DNA of 64,000 bases, taken from the NCBI GenBank assembly GCA_025617375.2, contig JAMYGW020000008.1:930001-994000 (forward strand). Direction: 5' to 3'. Both the position numbers and the translations under genes were made by a program. Source of the stretch: Acarospora socialis. Its lineage: Eukaryota; Ascomycota; Lecanoromycetes; Acarosporales; Acarosporaceae. The notes below the pieces were generated by a model that saw nothing but the letters and a program-made list of their open reading frames with translations, made no database searches and had not been told where the DNA came from. Shown piece by piece: positions 33,265-45,441 of the stretch (position 1 is its first letter; every line of letters begins with the position of its first letter).

Positions 33265-34518
33265 ATGTTGTTAGGATGCCTGATCTTCGTTGTGGCAGGC
33301 CTCACCCAGCTCGTCACTGGGCAGAATGCAACCAACTCGAGCACTTCCACATATACCAATCCAGTACTGAGTACTGTTGGAGCTGATCCGTAAGTCCATC
33401 CTGGCAAGACTGAACTATTGAAGCTAATCGGATCAGATGGGTAATACGTTACGACGACTTCTACTACATGACCTTTACCTTGAACGACAACATCACTCTC
33501 TACCGTAGCCAGGACCTAACGTAATCTGCATGCCTATGGCCAATGTGATTACGGATGTGCTGATGGACCCCAGGAATTGGAACAATGCAGACACAAAGTT
33601 GCTCTTCAAGCCACCAAAAGGGCTGAATTACTCGACCGACATGTGGGCACCAGAAATCCACAACATCGACGACAAGTGGTATGTCATCTTTACGGCAGAT
33701 CCGGCTGCAGATAGTCCACCTCCCGAAACAGACATGTTCTGCGAGTATAGCTGCCCAGCCGTGAATCACCGGATGTTCGTTCTCGAAAGCAGCGGCTCCG
33801 ATCCCTGGACATCGAACTACACCTTGAAAAGCCAGCTCAACACATTCGACCAATTCGCCATCGACGGTACGTATTTTCGACACTCGACCGGTCTGTACCA
33901 CATCTACAGCTGCTGGTATCGGCAATACGACGGCTGGCCCGCCAACCTCTGCATCACCAAAAGTAAGCACACCACAGCCCTGTCCCTCACCTCCTCACTA
34001 ACCGCCCAGTGTCCAACCCTTACACCATCTCCTCGAACTTCACCGACCGCCAAATCCTCAGCGTCCCCTCCAACCCCTGGGAAAGAACGCCCTACGGCCG
34101 CCCCTTCAACGACCGGCTCTCCACCAACGAAGGGCCCCAACAACTCACCAACCCGCGCACCGGCCAGACCTTCATCATCTACTCCGCCGGCCGCTCCGAC
34201 AACCGCAACTACTGTCTCGGCCAGCTCGAGCTCGTCGGCGACGACCCGATGAACGTGCAGGACTGGCGCAAAAACAATGAGGGGTGCGTCTTCTATCAGA
34301 ACCCGTCAAACCAGACGTATGGAGTGGGGCACGCCAGTTTCACGACCAGTCCGGATGGGAATGAGGACTGGATCGTTTATCATGGGATGGAGAATCCGAC
34401 CAAGGGGTGGGCGGCGAGGACGATCAGGGCACAGAGGTTTGGGTGGAATGCGGATGGGAGTCCGCGGTTTCCGAGGCCGGCTTATGGGCCATTCGGGAAG
34501 CCGAGCGGATCGGTCTGA
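33265..34518 (+). CDS. Secreted GH43-family glycosidase
   Basis: This 368-residue protein comes from exons 33265-33389, 33437-33520, 33574-33962 and 34010-34518. A signal peptide (LLGCLIFVVAGLTQLVTG) leads into a five-bladed propeller-type domain. GADPWVIRYDDFYYM carries the expected catalytic-base Asp, DMWAPEIHNIDDKWYVIFT the pKa-modulating Asp region, and STNEGPQQL the general-acid Glu. Several NxS/T glycosylation sites are visible. GH43 enzymes are mostly arabinofuranosidases and xylosidases acting on plant cell walls; the exact specificity is not readable here. It has no cluster motif and is probably unrelated to the polyketide cluster. Confidence 0.85.
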
Positions 34519-35601
34519 GTACATGCCAAACCAAAACAACCCGGGTACGAGTACGGGGGCATAAGTCATCGAACAGTTGATTCTTTGTCGTAAACAATCT
34601 GGACTTGACTTTAGAGGATGATCGTTGCCCATTTCGCCCCATATTCTTCCCTATGTCCACTCACTCTCGAGAGGATCCAAACTCATATACTAACGGGTTT
34701 GACGCATCGCATCTAGCGTGTCAACATCCTATTCTCTAACTCGACATTCAATCCGAGGCTGTGTATAAGTTACAATCGAGACCGCATGCTTGGATACAGT
34801 AGGTGAAGGGCGTTATAATCAGCACACATTCCAGCCCCGGAATCCCAGACAATCAGGATCCGGATCCCTCCTCCACCTAGACACCTATCCTTACCTATAC
34901 GCACGCCATAACACCCCCTACCCACATACTCTCTGTGTACCCTGCCCATCGTTCCTCCCTCCACTTCCCTCCCTGTCCCTGCTCCCTCCCACGTGCTGTG
35001 CTTACCGCCTTGCTCACCTATAACACCTTGTATATCATGTGCCCTGCCATACTTAAGGCTAAGCTCCCCAACACCGGAAGACCGGCAGAGTACGATGCAG
35101 TCCGTGGACTAGGCTTACGCTTACGGTACCACAACATAGGGCCAAGGTTCGGATCCTCTGTTCTACGATTGGCTTCTAGCTTGGGCCGTTGCGCCACGTG
35201 GTGTGCTTACTCCCTCATCTGACCTTTTACCCTCGCCGTTCCACACAGCCGATGTGCGGAGCGAAGTTGGGCTGAGGTGCTCGGTAAGACTGGCTTGGCG
35301 TCTGCAGTGTTTACGGTAAAGGGGTGCCAGCTGCGAAGATTCAGATGGGGTTTGATGCGGAAAGATTGCGGGTAGGTGTATTATTATTTTTTGGATTCGA
35401 GGTAACTTGTATCTAATCGAAAGCGGAACACAAACAAGAGAGAAAGAGACCCGAGTTGTATACAGAGTAACGCCAGAGCGCATGCCATGCAGGTAGACAG
35501 GACGGATGCTAGAGGAAGAAATAGAAATACAGGGTGTAGTGAAAAACGAAAGGGTGATAATTCAGAAACATGGAATTCGCAAGAGTAGAATTACAGCGAG
35601 G
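34519..35601. other. Convergent intergenic region
   Basis: 1.1 kb between the GH43 and multicopper-oxidase stop codons. It includes a pyrimidine-rich stretch (about 34830-35020). No gene was recognised. Confidence 0.5.
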
Positions 35602-37596
35602 CTAAGCAGCCACGACCACCCCTGGCGCTGGTGAAGAATTAAACGTGGGGAGCGGGTCATAAACGCGAAGCTTCACGACGGACCCGTCTCCGCCTGCCTG
35701 GGGTGACGGGTGTAGTCGGCGGATAAGCGGCACTAAGTTATTATCAACCCACGTCCAGCGGCCTGGAGAGATAGAGGAGACGACATACCCATACATGTCC
35801 GACGAAAAGCTCGTGACGGAGCCATTCAAGTTGAGGGGATCTTGCGTGTTGCCAGCCGCGTTGCCGGCCGTCAGCATGGGATACGCCTTGCAGACGTCGA
35901 GGTGGTCCTGCGGGATCGTCAGGCCCGAGGATTTGATTTGCTCGGGCGCTTCGATGATCGTGGCGGAGAAGCCGCTTACGACGTGGAACTCGATGTGGCA
36001 GTGGAACAGCCAGATGCGTGTATGCGGTCAGTACTTTCCTGGCGTGAGTGGAGGGAGGCGGGGGACTTATCTGGATTGTTGGCTCGGAAGCGGAGCACGG
36101 CATAGGCTTGGGGCTGGAGCATGATGGTGTCGCGCTGCACGGGGGTCTGGGAGTAGTTGGAATATGTGCCGGGGAAAGAACCGGTGTTCGGATTTGTTCG
36201 TTCGAGGACTTGGAATTGGTGACCGTGAAGATGCCATGGATGCAGGTTGCTGTTTTGGTTGTTGATGACGATTTCGACAACGTCGTTGTATTTGATGACA
36301 TAAGGATTGACTTGGCCATAGACGAGCGGGTTGGAAGAGTAATTATCACCAACGGTCAAAGCACTGTATAGAGATGGAACGTTTTGCCCGATGTAGGTAC
36401 TGTTGTTGATTGTGAATCTGAATGCATGAGTCAGACTGACCGATATCACAACATGCAAGGGACGTACCGAGAAACATGGCTTATGTTGGCAGAAGCGGTG
36501 TCCATGATAATTTGATGGTCGACCGGCTCCAGGACGGGGTCATGACTTAGCGGCACGTAGTTGATGTCGTCGAAAAAGTCGGAGTTGTCCAACGAGTAGA
36601 GTACTGGCGGGTCGGGAAGAGGCGCGCTTTCATTATAGACAAGCCATCCGGTTACGTTTGTATTATATCCCGGTGGAGGGACAATACCTTTGTTGAGGAA
36701 CAACATGTTGACGTCCATAGTATCGAAGATGGCATAATTCTTGCTTGTGTCATTTTTCGTGGTGATGAGAACACTCTGTCTCTGTCCAGGTGCGACTCGT
36801 GCCTGTTGTGTTCCTGTGTTGACATCAGTCGGCTCGACATAGACTCCATCGATCTCCACGGTTGTCATCGGATGATCGTCGAACAACCATGCGTGACCGG
36901 GGTAGTTCCCTGGGCAGATGACATGGACGAGATAAGTCTTGTTAGGCTTCACGCTGATTGTGATGTTCTTTCCACCATTCATAAGCGCCCCGCCAGATGG
37001 TGTAGGGCTACCATCCGCGGCTTCTCCGCTGCTTGATTGGTAGGTATTGAGCAAGCCTGGCATTTGCTCGTGGTACCAATCCGTGAGTGTGAGCGTAATC
37101 TCTTCGTCGAAATCGAAAGGCGGATTCGGATCGTGTACGATCAGAGAGCCCCAGAGTCCATCCGGAAATTGCCCCATGTTATGCGAATGGTACCAATATG
37201 TACCTGCTTGGTCAACCTATAGAACAGTCAGCATTTCGATGTGGAGCCAAGAATTAGACGGCACACGTTGAAATCATATGTGAAAGACTGTCCTGGAGCA
37301 ATGGGACATTGAGTGGCACCAGAGCTTCCATCCATGTCGTTGGTGCCCTTTTGATGGATGCCATGCCAATGAAGACTGGTCGATTGATTTCCCAGACCGT
37401 TGTAGACATCAACAACCAAGCGATCTCCCAGATCAACGTCTATCTGCGGGCAAGGCCACTCGCCGTTGATGCCGATGACTGGCCTTGAGAATCCATCTGG
37501 AGCAGCAGTGACCCAGCCAATATTCCAGTTGTAGTGAACGGTTTTCGCCAAGGCCAACGGGCCAAAAGCAAACAAGAGAGCAAGAAATGATTGCAT
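35602..37596 (-). CDS. Secreted multicopper oxidase (laccase/ferroxidase type)
   Basis: This 613-residue protein comes from exons on the complement: 37596-37267, 37216-36468, 36417-36071, 36017-35602. The start is MQSFLALLF, with a cleavable signal peptide ending near LALA. All four copper motifs are present: [48 protein letters not shown] and [14 protein letters not shown]. Intron 3 (complement 36018-36070) is unusual: it starts ATAAGT and ends AC, and only this choice gives the intact [14 protein letters not shown] motif without a stop. Such enzymes oxidise phenols or Fe(II) while reducing oxygen to water. It could act on phenolic products of the nearby cluster, but its upstream region lacks the cluster motif. 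Confidence 0.9.
36018..36070 (-). other. Candidate AT-AC intron in the multicopper oxidase gene
   Basis: The minus strand reads CCAG then ATAAGTCCCC at the donor, TACTGAC as a strong branch site, and CGCATACAC then GCATCTGG at the acceptor. The intron is 53 bp. Splicing AT to AC restores the frame exactly (phase 1) through to the final stop. No GT-AG pair in the region does so. Confidence 0.75.
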
Positions 37597-38856
37597 GGTA
37601 ACGAAAGCAGGTATGGTCAAGAAGCTGATGGAGAGCCATCTTAGCGGGAAGGCTTGGAGATTCTATATAGTTGAGAAAAAGATCGGCAAGGGACTAGATT
37701 GGGGCGAAAGGGGCACCAGATCTTAGACTAGAGGTGATACTCTAAGCTGAGGGTGTGAGAAAGGAAATCAAGCCGCCGGTAATGACAGCTACGCCGCTCG
37801 AGTAATGGTGCCATGAAGTTAGAGTAAGCCCATGAAATGAGAATGAGTGCCGCCCATAGATGAGCACCTGGTAGAGTCCAGTGCAGTTTCGAGAGATGTA
37901 GCTGGCCTGTTCAAAATAGAGCTGAATTACTCTAGTGGTAGGGTTGTGGCTTGTGCCGAGACACAGTCATGGCTTCGGCGAACGAAGAAGAGGCGAAGCT
38001 CGTAATGTCATAGAAATCTGATGTTCACGAGCTCCTTGAGAGCTATTCTCGGACGCAGGCCAAGAGACCTTGATGACAGCTTGCCAAGTAACGCACCATT
38101 TTAAGCTTATCCAATTGTTAATGCATCTTCCCTTTGAACGCCGAAGATCCAATCGCTGACCGCGACGATGCGAGCCTGTGTAACGTTCCAAAGGAAGCCG
38201 GGGGTATACATTGGGAAGATATGTATGAATGCGATGCGATCGAGTCCTATCGAGACCTTAAGGAGGAACTCTTCGTATTTCCGTCGTCTGGTGCTCGTGT
38301 GCGCCATCAACAGTGGCCGACGCCACCCTTTCGTCTGATGGTTCTCGCGGTACGGAATACCCGTCTGAGCATTGCATGAGTATGATAGATATATTGCTTG
38401 AGTCATCTTCATCTCAGCTCTAACGAGAGCAGAGATTCAAACTCTACCTCCGTACCATTCGACCTGCTCTATACGCACGAAAGCACATGAGAACTAAAGA
38501 TACCATACCTTAGTAGTATCTTCGGATCATAGGCAAGGATGATGTTCCCCGGACGAGCCGCAATCTCCCTTCAACCACTAAGGCAAGTCATGTAAGAATC
38601 TTACAGCCAGCCAGCCACGAGGTACAAGTACCTACCTCCGTACCTGCCACATACATGACTTACTATTAGGTAGCTGACTGAGACGGCGTGTGAGTGTCCA
38701 ACGTTATTATTACTTGCCCACTACTCATATCTTCGTGCCATCACATACGGGATATTGGAGTCCAACAAACCTTGGCTGCAACCCCTCCTGACCAGGCACC
38801 TACCTAGGTATGACGAGAGTCCGTCTCTGCTGCCTGGGCGTAAGTTCATCCTCACA
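37597..38856. other. Intergenic region upstream of the multicopper oxidase
   Basis: 1.26 kb. A TATATA word lies about 65 bp upstream of the oxidase start. No cluster motif and no supported gene were seen. The part near 38620-38810 carries ACCTACCTAGGTA-type words, which are scattered elsewhere in the window too. Confidence 0.45.
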
Positions 38857-39927
38857 TCAGGCAGCACTCTGATCCCCGTCTCTTATCACTCGGCATGACC
38901 AGCTCGTGGCCGACCCGACAGTATGGCGCTCCCAGAGTTGTAGTCTGACCATATTGCCGCTGGCACACCAGTCGCCAACATCCAATCCAGAAGCCGCAAT
39001 ATACCGCGGTGAAGCCCGCAAGGCCATGAATAGCAGCTCCGGTATTTGTAAGCAATGTCCCTGCATCGCTTCTATGACCATGTATACACGAGCCGGTACC
39101 GTGTGACTGGGCCATGTCATGGAGCAATCCTGCGCAGGGTTCCTGGGGCGGTTCAAGCGGCTTGGCAAGGCTTCAGTATGTAACACTTGATCTGCAAGCC
39201 AGCATGAAGATATCACGAGGTCTGAGCTAAGGCTGAAGAAGCTGTGCAGAGCCCGGACCTCCTTCCAACCCGAAGACTTCATGAGGCCAAGCCGTAGATT
39301 AACCCCGGCGAACGAAAGGGCTTCGGAAGGAGGGCCCGGCAGGATTAATACTCTTTGGGGCTGGGGGCCAACGCTTCGTAGAACGAGAATCGCGGGACAG
39401 GAAACACCACATTTGGGACAGGTAAGGCCGCGAGTGAGGCATCCAGAACTATGAAACTGCTCTGTTACAATAGCAGTTTCAGACAGAAGGATCGCAGTCT
39501 CCTTCCCATAGTGTACTCCGGAAGAAACTCGGAAGAGACTTCGGATTGGTGAGTACAGTGAAATCCAAATAGAAGTCACCAGAACGAGACCGTCTATCCA
39601 CGGACTCGCGAACATTACGCCGAGCAGCGGGAGTACATCAATGCGACTGAATGACTGATTATAGGAGAATCTTTCAACCGCCAACGCAGTCTTGCGCCCT
39701 TCTTGTAACAACATAATGAACGAGACGGGTCGGTCAAGTCCCCAAATGCCCGATATGGCCGGACCGGAAAATGCAGCCAAGGTACACACCTCTGAGCCTG
39801 AACGTAGTCTACTCCTAGGGCATCTGAGGAGTACTGCACCTGCCGGGAGGTTGCTGCTCTGTTGACGTGCTGTGGATCCCGTAAAGCATTTTCTCCCTAT
39901 GTACAATACATGACCCGCTCGTACCAT
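38857..39927 (-). CDS. Long orphan ORF, possible hypothetical protein
   Basis: An uninterrupted ATG-to-stop frame of 356 codons lies in otherwise gene-free DNA. The protein is rich in Ser, Leu, Arg and Gly, and has hydrophobic patches (PWIDGLVLVTSIWISLYSPI) and a CPKCGVSC stretch, but no family is recognised. The residue composition resembles that of chance ORFs. It is listed because of its length. Confidence 0.2.
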   Translation of the reverse strand: MVRAGHVLYIGRKCFTGSTARQQSSNLPAGAVLLRCPRSRLRSGSEVCTLAAFSGPAISGIWGLDRPVSFIMLLQEGRKTALAVERFSYNQSFSRIDVLPLLGVMFASPWIDGLVLVTSIWISLYSPIRSLFRVSSGVHYGKETAILLSETAIVTEQFHSSGCLTRGLTCPKCGVSCPAILVLRSVGPQPQRVLILPGPPSEALSFAGVNLRLGLMKSSGWKEVRALHSFFSLSSDLVISSCWLADQVLHTEALPSRLNRPRNPAQDCSMTWPSHTVPARVYMVIEAMQGHCLQIPELLFMALRASPRYIAASGLDVGDWCASGNMVRLQLWERHTVGSATSWSCRVIRDGDQSAA

Positions 39928-40642
39928 TCAGATCTCTACGCTCTCTTCCTCAGCCACACCTCCCATTCTCGATGAAAGAGTCTCTTCGTTTAATTCCCGG
40001 TTGGATAGAGTTCGTCTCGGTGAACGCAGGGCTCAGACTATAAAGGCCGAAGAAAGCTAGAATGCACTGTAGCTTAAGCAGCCACAATCTTCGTTTGGGG
40101 TTGTTACCGCACAACAAACCCTGACGACTTGAGGTTACACACGATGTTGGAGTGGGATTTGTCAAGAGGCAGGCCCAATTTTCTCTATTGCCTCACGAGT
40201 GTGCGACGTCGGACATCGGACTATCAGACATCCCCGTACATATCTCCTTCTCCTAGATCTTGTTCGGGTGTTGCATCATTTGTCAGAGTATCATGATATA
40301 CGGAGCTATACTGCAGGAATTCCTCCTGAGATCTATCTCAAGTATATCCGGATCATAGGTATCCGGGCATTCTATTATCCGGGCATAGATGTCATTCTGT
40401 ATGACACTACGAAGCTGGACAGTGGTCGCACTAGTGACTTCATCTCGTCTTGAGATCTCGGAGAAGGGCTGTTGCCACAGTTGGGGCTATGAATCTATCC
40501 AACCAGCCAGACGATCAACATCCAAGCCACAATCTCCCAGACCAAGTGTGCAAAACGCCCCGAGGGCTTCCAGAAGAGGCAAAATACACCGTCCCAGCCC
40601 ACTTGACCGATCTGTGCTGTGTACCATAGCCTCCCTTCCATA
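39928..40642. other. Intergenic region
   Basis: 715 bp without a supported gene or repeat. Confidence 0.4.
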
Positions 40643-42152
40643 TCATACCCGATCCTCAATCCTCCGTTCCGGTAAGGCTGCCTCGCCACCTACTCCCCAT
40701 CCCATGCCTTCACGCTGTGCGTCATAGGCAGGCGATTCGCGCGTGACCCTTATTTCTGTCGTCTTCGTGATGTGTTGACTGCTTGGTAGCGGGATGATGC
40801 TTTCCTCGCTCATGGAATTACGCACGGTGGGCTTGCGGCTCAGGCTTCGTGCGGTGACGACGGGACCATTCTTTTTCAGGCCTGAGGCATGTTCATTGCC
40901 AAATGCCTGAAGCGAGTGGTCCGACTCTTGACGCATGTAGTAGCCCTTCTTTTTCGACTGGCTGTTGGAGGAGTAAAGCGTTTTTTCGATGATGGATTTG
41001 AACAGAGGTTTCATGGAAGGAATGGAGGCTGCAATGATACCAGTGTTGCATTCGACACTGGGGAAGGAGGTTAGTAAGTTGTTGAAACGAATCGAGTACA
41101 CGACTTGAAAGTACACACCAGGTCCAAATGGTCAAGGGCGCCGAATCCCCTGAGGAGAAGATTAGTAATGATTTCAATTGGGTTCCTGCAGGAGCTTACA
41201 GAGGAAGTCGCCTGTTTTTCCATAGTTGCCGAGAACGGATGCTTTGACTACTGCGGCAACGCAAGCACTGATGTGTCGAGATCGGATTAGTTACTGATTT
41301 GCGAACAGCTACGTGTCGAGGCTAAAGAGCTCACAATACACCTAAACCCATGACACCAGCCAGCGCGATCTTGGTCCGTCTGTTCATCTGAATATGCCAC
41401 AGAAGGGGTATCGGCAACGCGGCGAAGATAAAATCCGTCACGATGTTGATAGCTGGAATGAGATGTCAGCCCAGTATTTCTGCGCCAGTTATCGAGACAA
41501 GATATACTCACAGACGTTCACATAACTCAAGGCTCTCAGCGTCGTAGGCGTGAAGCAGACCGCCTTGACCGTCGGTCCATCCCAGAGGATATTCAGTGGC
41601 CTGCACTGGAAGATAATGGTAAAAAAGCATGCGAGCGTGTACACTATGAGGAACACAATCGATCCATACAAGAAGCGCCTGTAAAACTTGGAAGGCGCTA
41701 CACGCAGGAGGAAGAAAGCAATTGATATCTTGACAACGGTGATAGCCCAGAGATAAATGGGCTGAGTGATGAAGTTGAGCTTCAGGCCAATAGACGCTCT
41801 TTCCGGCTGGAGGTAAGCAAAGTGACGGCCGGCACCATATTGAACCTCAGGTATGACGATACAGAACCCCGAGATGGACAACAGCTGCAATCATGTCAGG
41901 AAGGCCCCGCAACACCATAGGCCAGCAGTTGGATATATGTACCAGGGCTATTGAAATTACATAATCGTCCATGCCGACGCTGCGGACAATTCGCGTCCGT
42001 ACGTACATCCTGAGGCAGACTGCGAGGACGGCCAGTGCTGTCATCGCAGCCGTCGCTGAAAGAATCGAAGGACCTTTGTCATCGTCCGGCAAAGTTGCGC
42101 CAGGCACCAACGGCATCGACTGCCTCGCCATCAAGGTGTAGAATATCTGCAT
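40643..42152 (-). CDS. Fungal rhodopsin-domain (PTH11-like) seven-helix membrane protein
   Basis: This 404-residue protein comes from six exons on the complement: 42152-41943, 41884-41512, 41452-41335, 41267-41200, 41149-41119, 41057-40643. Hydrophobic helices are evident, for example SATAAMTALAVLAVCLRMYV, LYGSIVFLIVYTLACFFTII and IVTDFIFAALPIPLLW. The family words GMDDYVISIAL, TDFIFAALPIPLLW-QMNRRTKIAL and VECNTGIIAASIPSMKPLF are all present. The last 110 residues form a hydrophilic Ser-rich cytoplasmic tail. It lacks a CFEM domain. Proteins of this group are orphan receptor-like membrane proteins, abundant in plant-associated fungi; their ligands are mostly unknown. An alternative in-frame ATG lies at complement 42129-42131. 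Confidence 0.85.
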
Positions 42153-44110
42153 CTCGGTCCTACCTCCGTGCCAGTCTGCAGATTAGCGCGAATGTGAGAT
42201 CAAATCCATTGGAGTAGGGTGGGGATATACAATTATACCTGAAGGGTGTTATTGATACTGACGGCGCAAAGTTCACAGCAGCTTCACAGCGTTCGTGAGG
42301 GTAATTTGTGGCTTATCCGGTACGCTCCTTCCGCTGTCGGGATCTTCATGGCGCAGCGGTTGACCGACCCAAAGCTGCTGCCATTCTCGTCAACATAGGG
42401 GGGAAATCCACGATGGCCAAGGCACCTGCATGTTTAGGTTTAAAGGGCCAGGATATTCCGAACGCCCCGAAGAGGAACTTCGAAGACATCCGTCTATGGA
42501 GGCAACCGAGAAGCCTTAACATCAGGAGGATTTCCTTGGTAGAGGAAAAGCAACTGGGTACTCCCGGTGGGACGGCAGATTCAGGAACTACAAGTGACCA
42601 CAGGACTCAATCCCCAAAGTAATCTAGGTGGCAAGCCAACTAACAGTGGACAAGGTCGTTTCGACCAATCCAAACTGAAATTAACTGCGCTTCAGATCTG
42701 AAGCCAAAGACAGGTAGCTATTGAAAGTACAAGGGACTGATACGCAAGATTTGACGAGATACCGTTCGAAAACTTGCTTGAACGTCCTCTTAGTAACGGG
42801 ACGACGAGTAATGACTAAGGTAAAGACCGAATCAAGGCTCCTCGTTGCAGCAGTTGACATGTCTATGTTGAAAGTCTGCGCCGTGATGCTCTTCCACATC
42901 GTTATCATGGTCGTTAGTAAGGTAGGAAGTTGCTGAACTCCCTGTGCCGCAACATACGACGTAGATTAAGGCTGGACTTGGCATACTAGGTTCACCCATC
43001 GTTGGCGGACCACGGGCCTACCCGCATTAGATCGAGACCATTTGAAACCATGGGTCGGCCACTGTGGGGGAACTCAATAGTCGCTGTGGACCAATTTATT
43101 TTAATGAGATCAAGTTTCCCCACGAAACGAGCAAGCGATGGGGGGGCCATTACTTGACCAGTGCGTCGCTACGGAGTACAAGGACTGCCAACTGGGGTAA
43201 CGTGCATCTAGACCCACTGAGCCCTCGGTATAGGTGCGGCGTAGTAGTGTCTAGAGTACTTCACTACGCGGAGAGCTCGAGAAATCAGCCCAATAAACTG
43301 GCAGTGAGGGCTTCAAAGTCGTTGACCAGATTATTGAATCTCCCCGGAGTGTTCGCAGGTCCCCGCTGAGAAAGGAGATACAAGAGATGCCAAGGCCATG
43401 GTGATAATGGGATAACCGTATACGATGCTATGTTCCTGACAATTCCAACAACCGGCCTATATCGTACACAATACTCGTCCCAGCAATGGAGTCATGCCGG
43501 GACATGTGTAACTGGTATACTGTTCCTGCAACTGCAAGGAAAATTCTCATTCCCTCAATCAAAACCCTTGTGTCCAGCAGTAGTGGCTCGAGTGGAGGCC
43601 GCCACAGAGGGGAAGAAAGATGAATGGGGAGGATTGTACGGACTACAACGCTTGCCACAGTTCATCCATCACATGGATAGCTCGACCTCGTTGAGTAACA
43701 GGGCTGGGTCTTGGCCAGAACCGACAAGCACGACCAGACCTCAAGCACCCCTGCTCCTGCCCTATCAAGAGCGAGGCGAGGCGTGGCACAAGCATTCATG
43801 ACCATAACGATGACGATCGGACTGGCCTGCCACAAGGTCATGGGTGTACACTACTTCGGTAGACCCGTCCGGCTTCACGTTCGATGTGTATTTCCTGAAT
43901 CGAATAACAAGATCACTTCGAATAAAAGCCCACCTTTTCATCCTCTCCTCTTTCGACCCCGTCAACTTCCATCAACCCAGAACGGGGACTACGGGACGTT
44001 TCATCAGGCTGTCTGCAGGAACCTGCGATTAATTGCTCTTTAAACTCAGCGGATTGCTACCTTCGCACCTTACACCAACCCTCCACAACAGGCACGAAGG
44101 GGACGGGACG
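42153..44110. other. Long intergenic region without recognised genes
   Basis: About 2 kb between divergent genes. Only short frames occur, none with family resemblance. The last 150 bp must hold the tyrosinase promoter. No cluster motif was seen. Confidence 0.4.
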
Positions 44111-45441
44111 ATGCGTGGGACTCTCATCGCGGCGCTGGTGGCGTTGTGGGCGTCAGCTCCTACCTTTCTCGCGAACCCTGTAGCTCTCGAGGTCGAAGAT
44201 CTGATTGAGAGAGGGTGGGGAAGTCCGCCTCCGCCTCCCAAGTGTTCCCAGGATAATGCCGCTGTCAGGAGAGAATGGTGAGTGATGTGTTTACTCGTCT
44301 GTAGAACCCACGTCGTCGAGCTGTCGACTGACGTGCTTTGCAGGCGTTCTCTCTCTCCGGGTCAGAGAAGGAGCTACACGGCTGCGGTCCTCTGCCTGCA
44401 AGCAGCGTCGCCGAGGAGTTCAGCCACCGACGTACCAGGAGCCAGAAGCAGATTCGATGATTTCGTTGCCGTTCATATTAACCAGACCTTGATCATTCAC
44501 TATACGGTAAGTCAATCTTTGCTCTCGCCTCGAGTGCCTCCTGCTCTTGACCTCTACTGAACGATCTTCGCTCAGGCGACCTTCCTCTCATGGCACCGAT
44601 ACATGGTCTGGCTCTACGAGAGAGCCCTCCGTGAAGAATGCGGTTACCAGGGCTACCAACCGTACGCACCCTCCCCGATCTCCCTTCTTCTACACCCTCT
44701 AATCCCCGCCCGCTGACCCTCTCCCACAGATACTGGAACTGGGCCATCGACGCCCAAGACCCTACCAAATCGCCCGTCTTCGACGGCTCCGACACCTCCC
44801 TGTCCGGCAACGGCGCGGCGATCTCGCACCCCGGCATCACGCTGTCCCTGCCGCCCTACCCAGACATCAACCTCCCGCCCGGCACCGGCGGCGGCTGCGT
44901 CACGAGCGGCCCCTTCGCCAACATGAGCGTGAACCTCGGCCCGGCCGCCCTGCCCGGCACGCCCTTCAACGCCAACAACCTCGCCTACAACCCGCGCTGC
45001 CTGAAACGCGACCTGAACGCCTACGTCTCGCAGACCTTCACCAACGCCTCCGCCGTCGCCGCCCTGCTCCAGACCAGCCCCGACATCGCCGCCTTCCAGC
45101 TCACCATGCAGGGCGTCCCCGGCTCCGGCAGCATCGGCGTCCACGGCGGCGGCCACTACACCATCGGCGGTGACCCCGGCGGCGACGTCTTCACCTCCCC
45201 CGGCGACCCGGTCTTCTACCTCCATCACGCCATGATCGACCGTCTGTGGGCGAGCTGGCAGGCGGCGGATCCGAAGAGTCGCCAGGACGCGATTGCGGGG
45301 ACGGGGACGTTTTTGAATAATCCGCCGAGTCCGAATGTCACGTTGGATGATTATATCGACATCGGGGTCAATGGCGGGCCGGTGCAGATCCGCAGTCTGA
45401 TGAGTACGGCGGCTGGGCCGTTTTGTTACGTGTATGCTTAG
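44111..45441 (+). CDS. Secreted tyrosinase-domain copper oxidase
   Basis: This 375-residue protein comes from exons 44111-44277, 44344-44506, 44576-44661 and 44730-45441. A signal peptide (RGTLIAALVALWASAPTFLA) precedes the type-3 copper domain. The CuA histidines lie in AVHINQTLIIHYT and FLSWHRYMVWLYERAL. The CuB ones lie in GVHGGGHYTIGG and GDPVFYLHHAMIDRLWASWQ. WNWAIDAQDPTKSPVFDG is also typical. There is no C-terminal lid extension, so it is a short secreted form. It oxidises phenols or catechols to quinones. It lies 12 kb beyond the polyketide cluster, so a pathway link is possible but unsupported by the promoter motif. The last exon is strikingly GC-rich. Confidence 0.9.

Noticed and set aside
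39513-39525. GTACTCCGGAAG as another cluster motif
   Set aside because: It matches only the first eight to nine bases and lacks the GGNCC part; it lies in gene-free DNA outside the cluster. A similar partial match (CCGGAGTAT near 8873) lies inside the MYB coding region.
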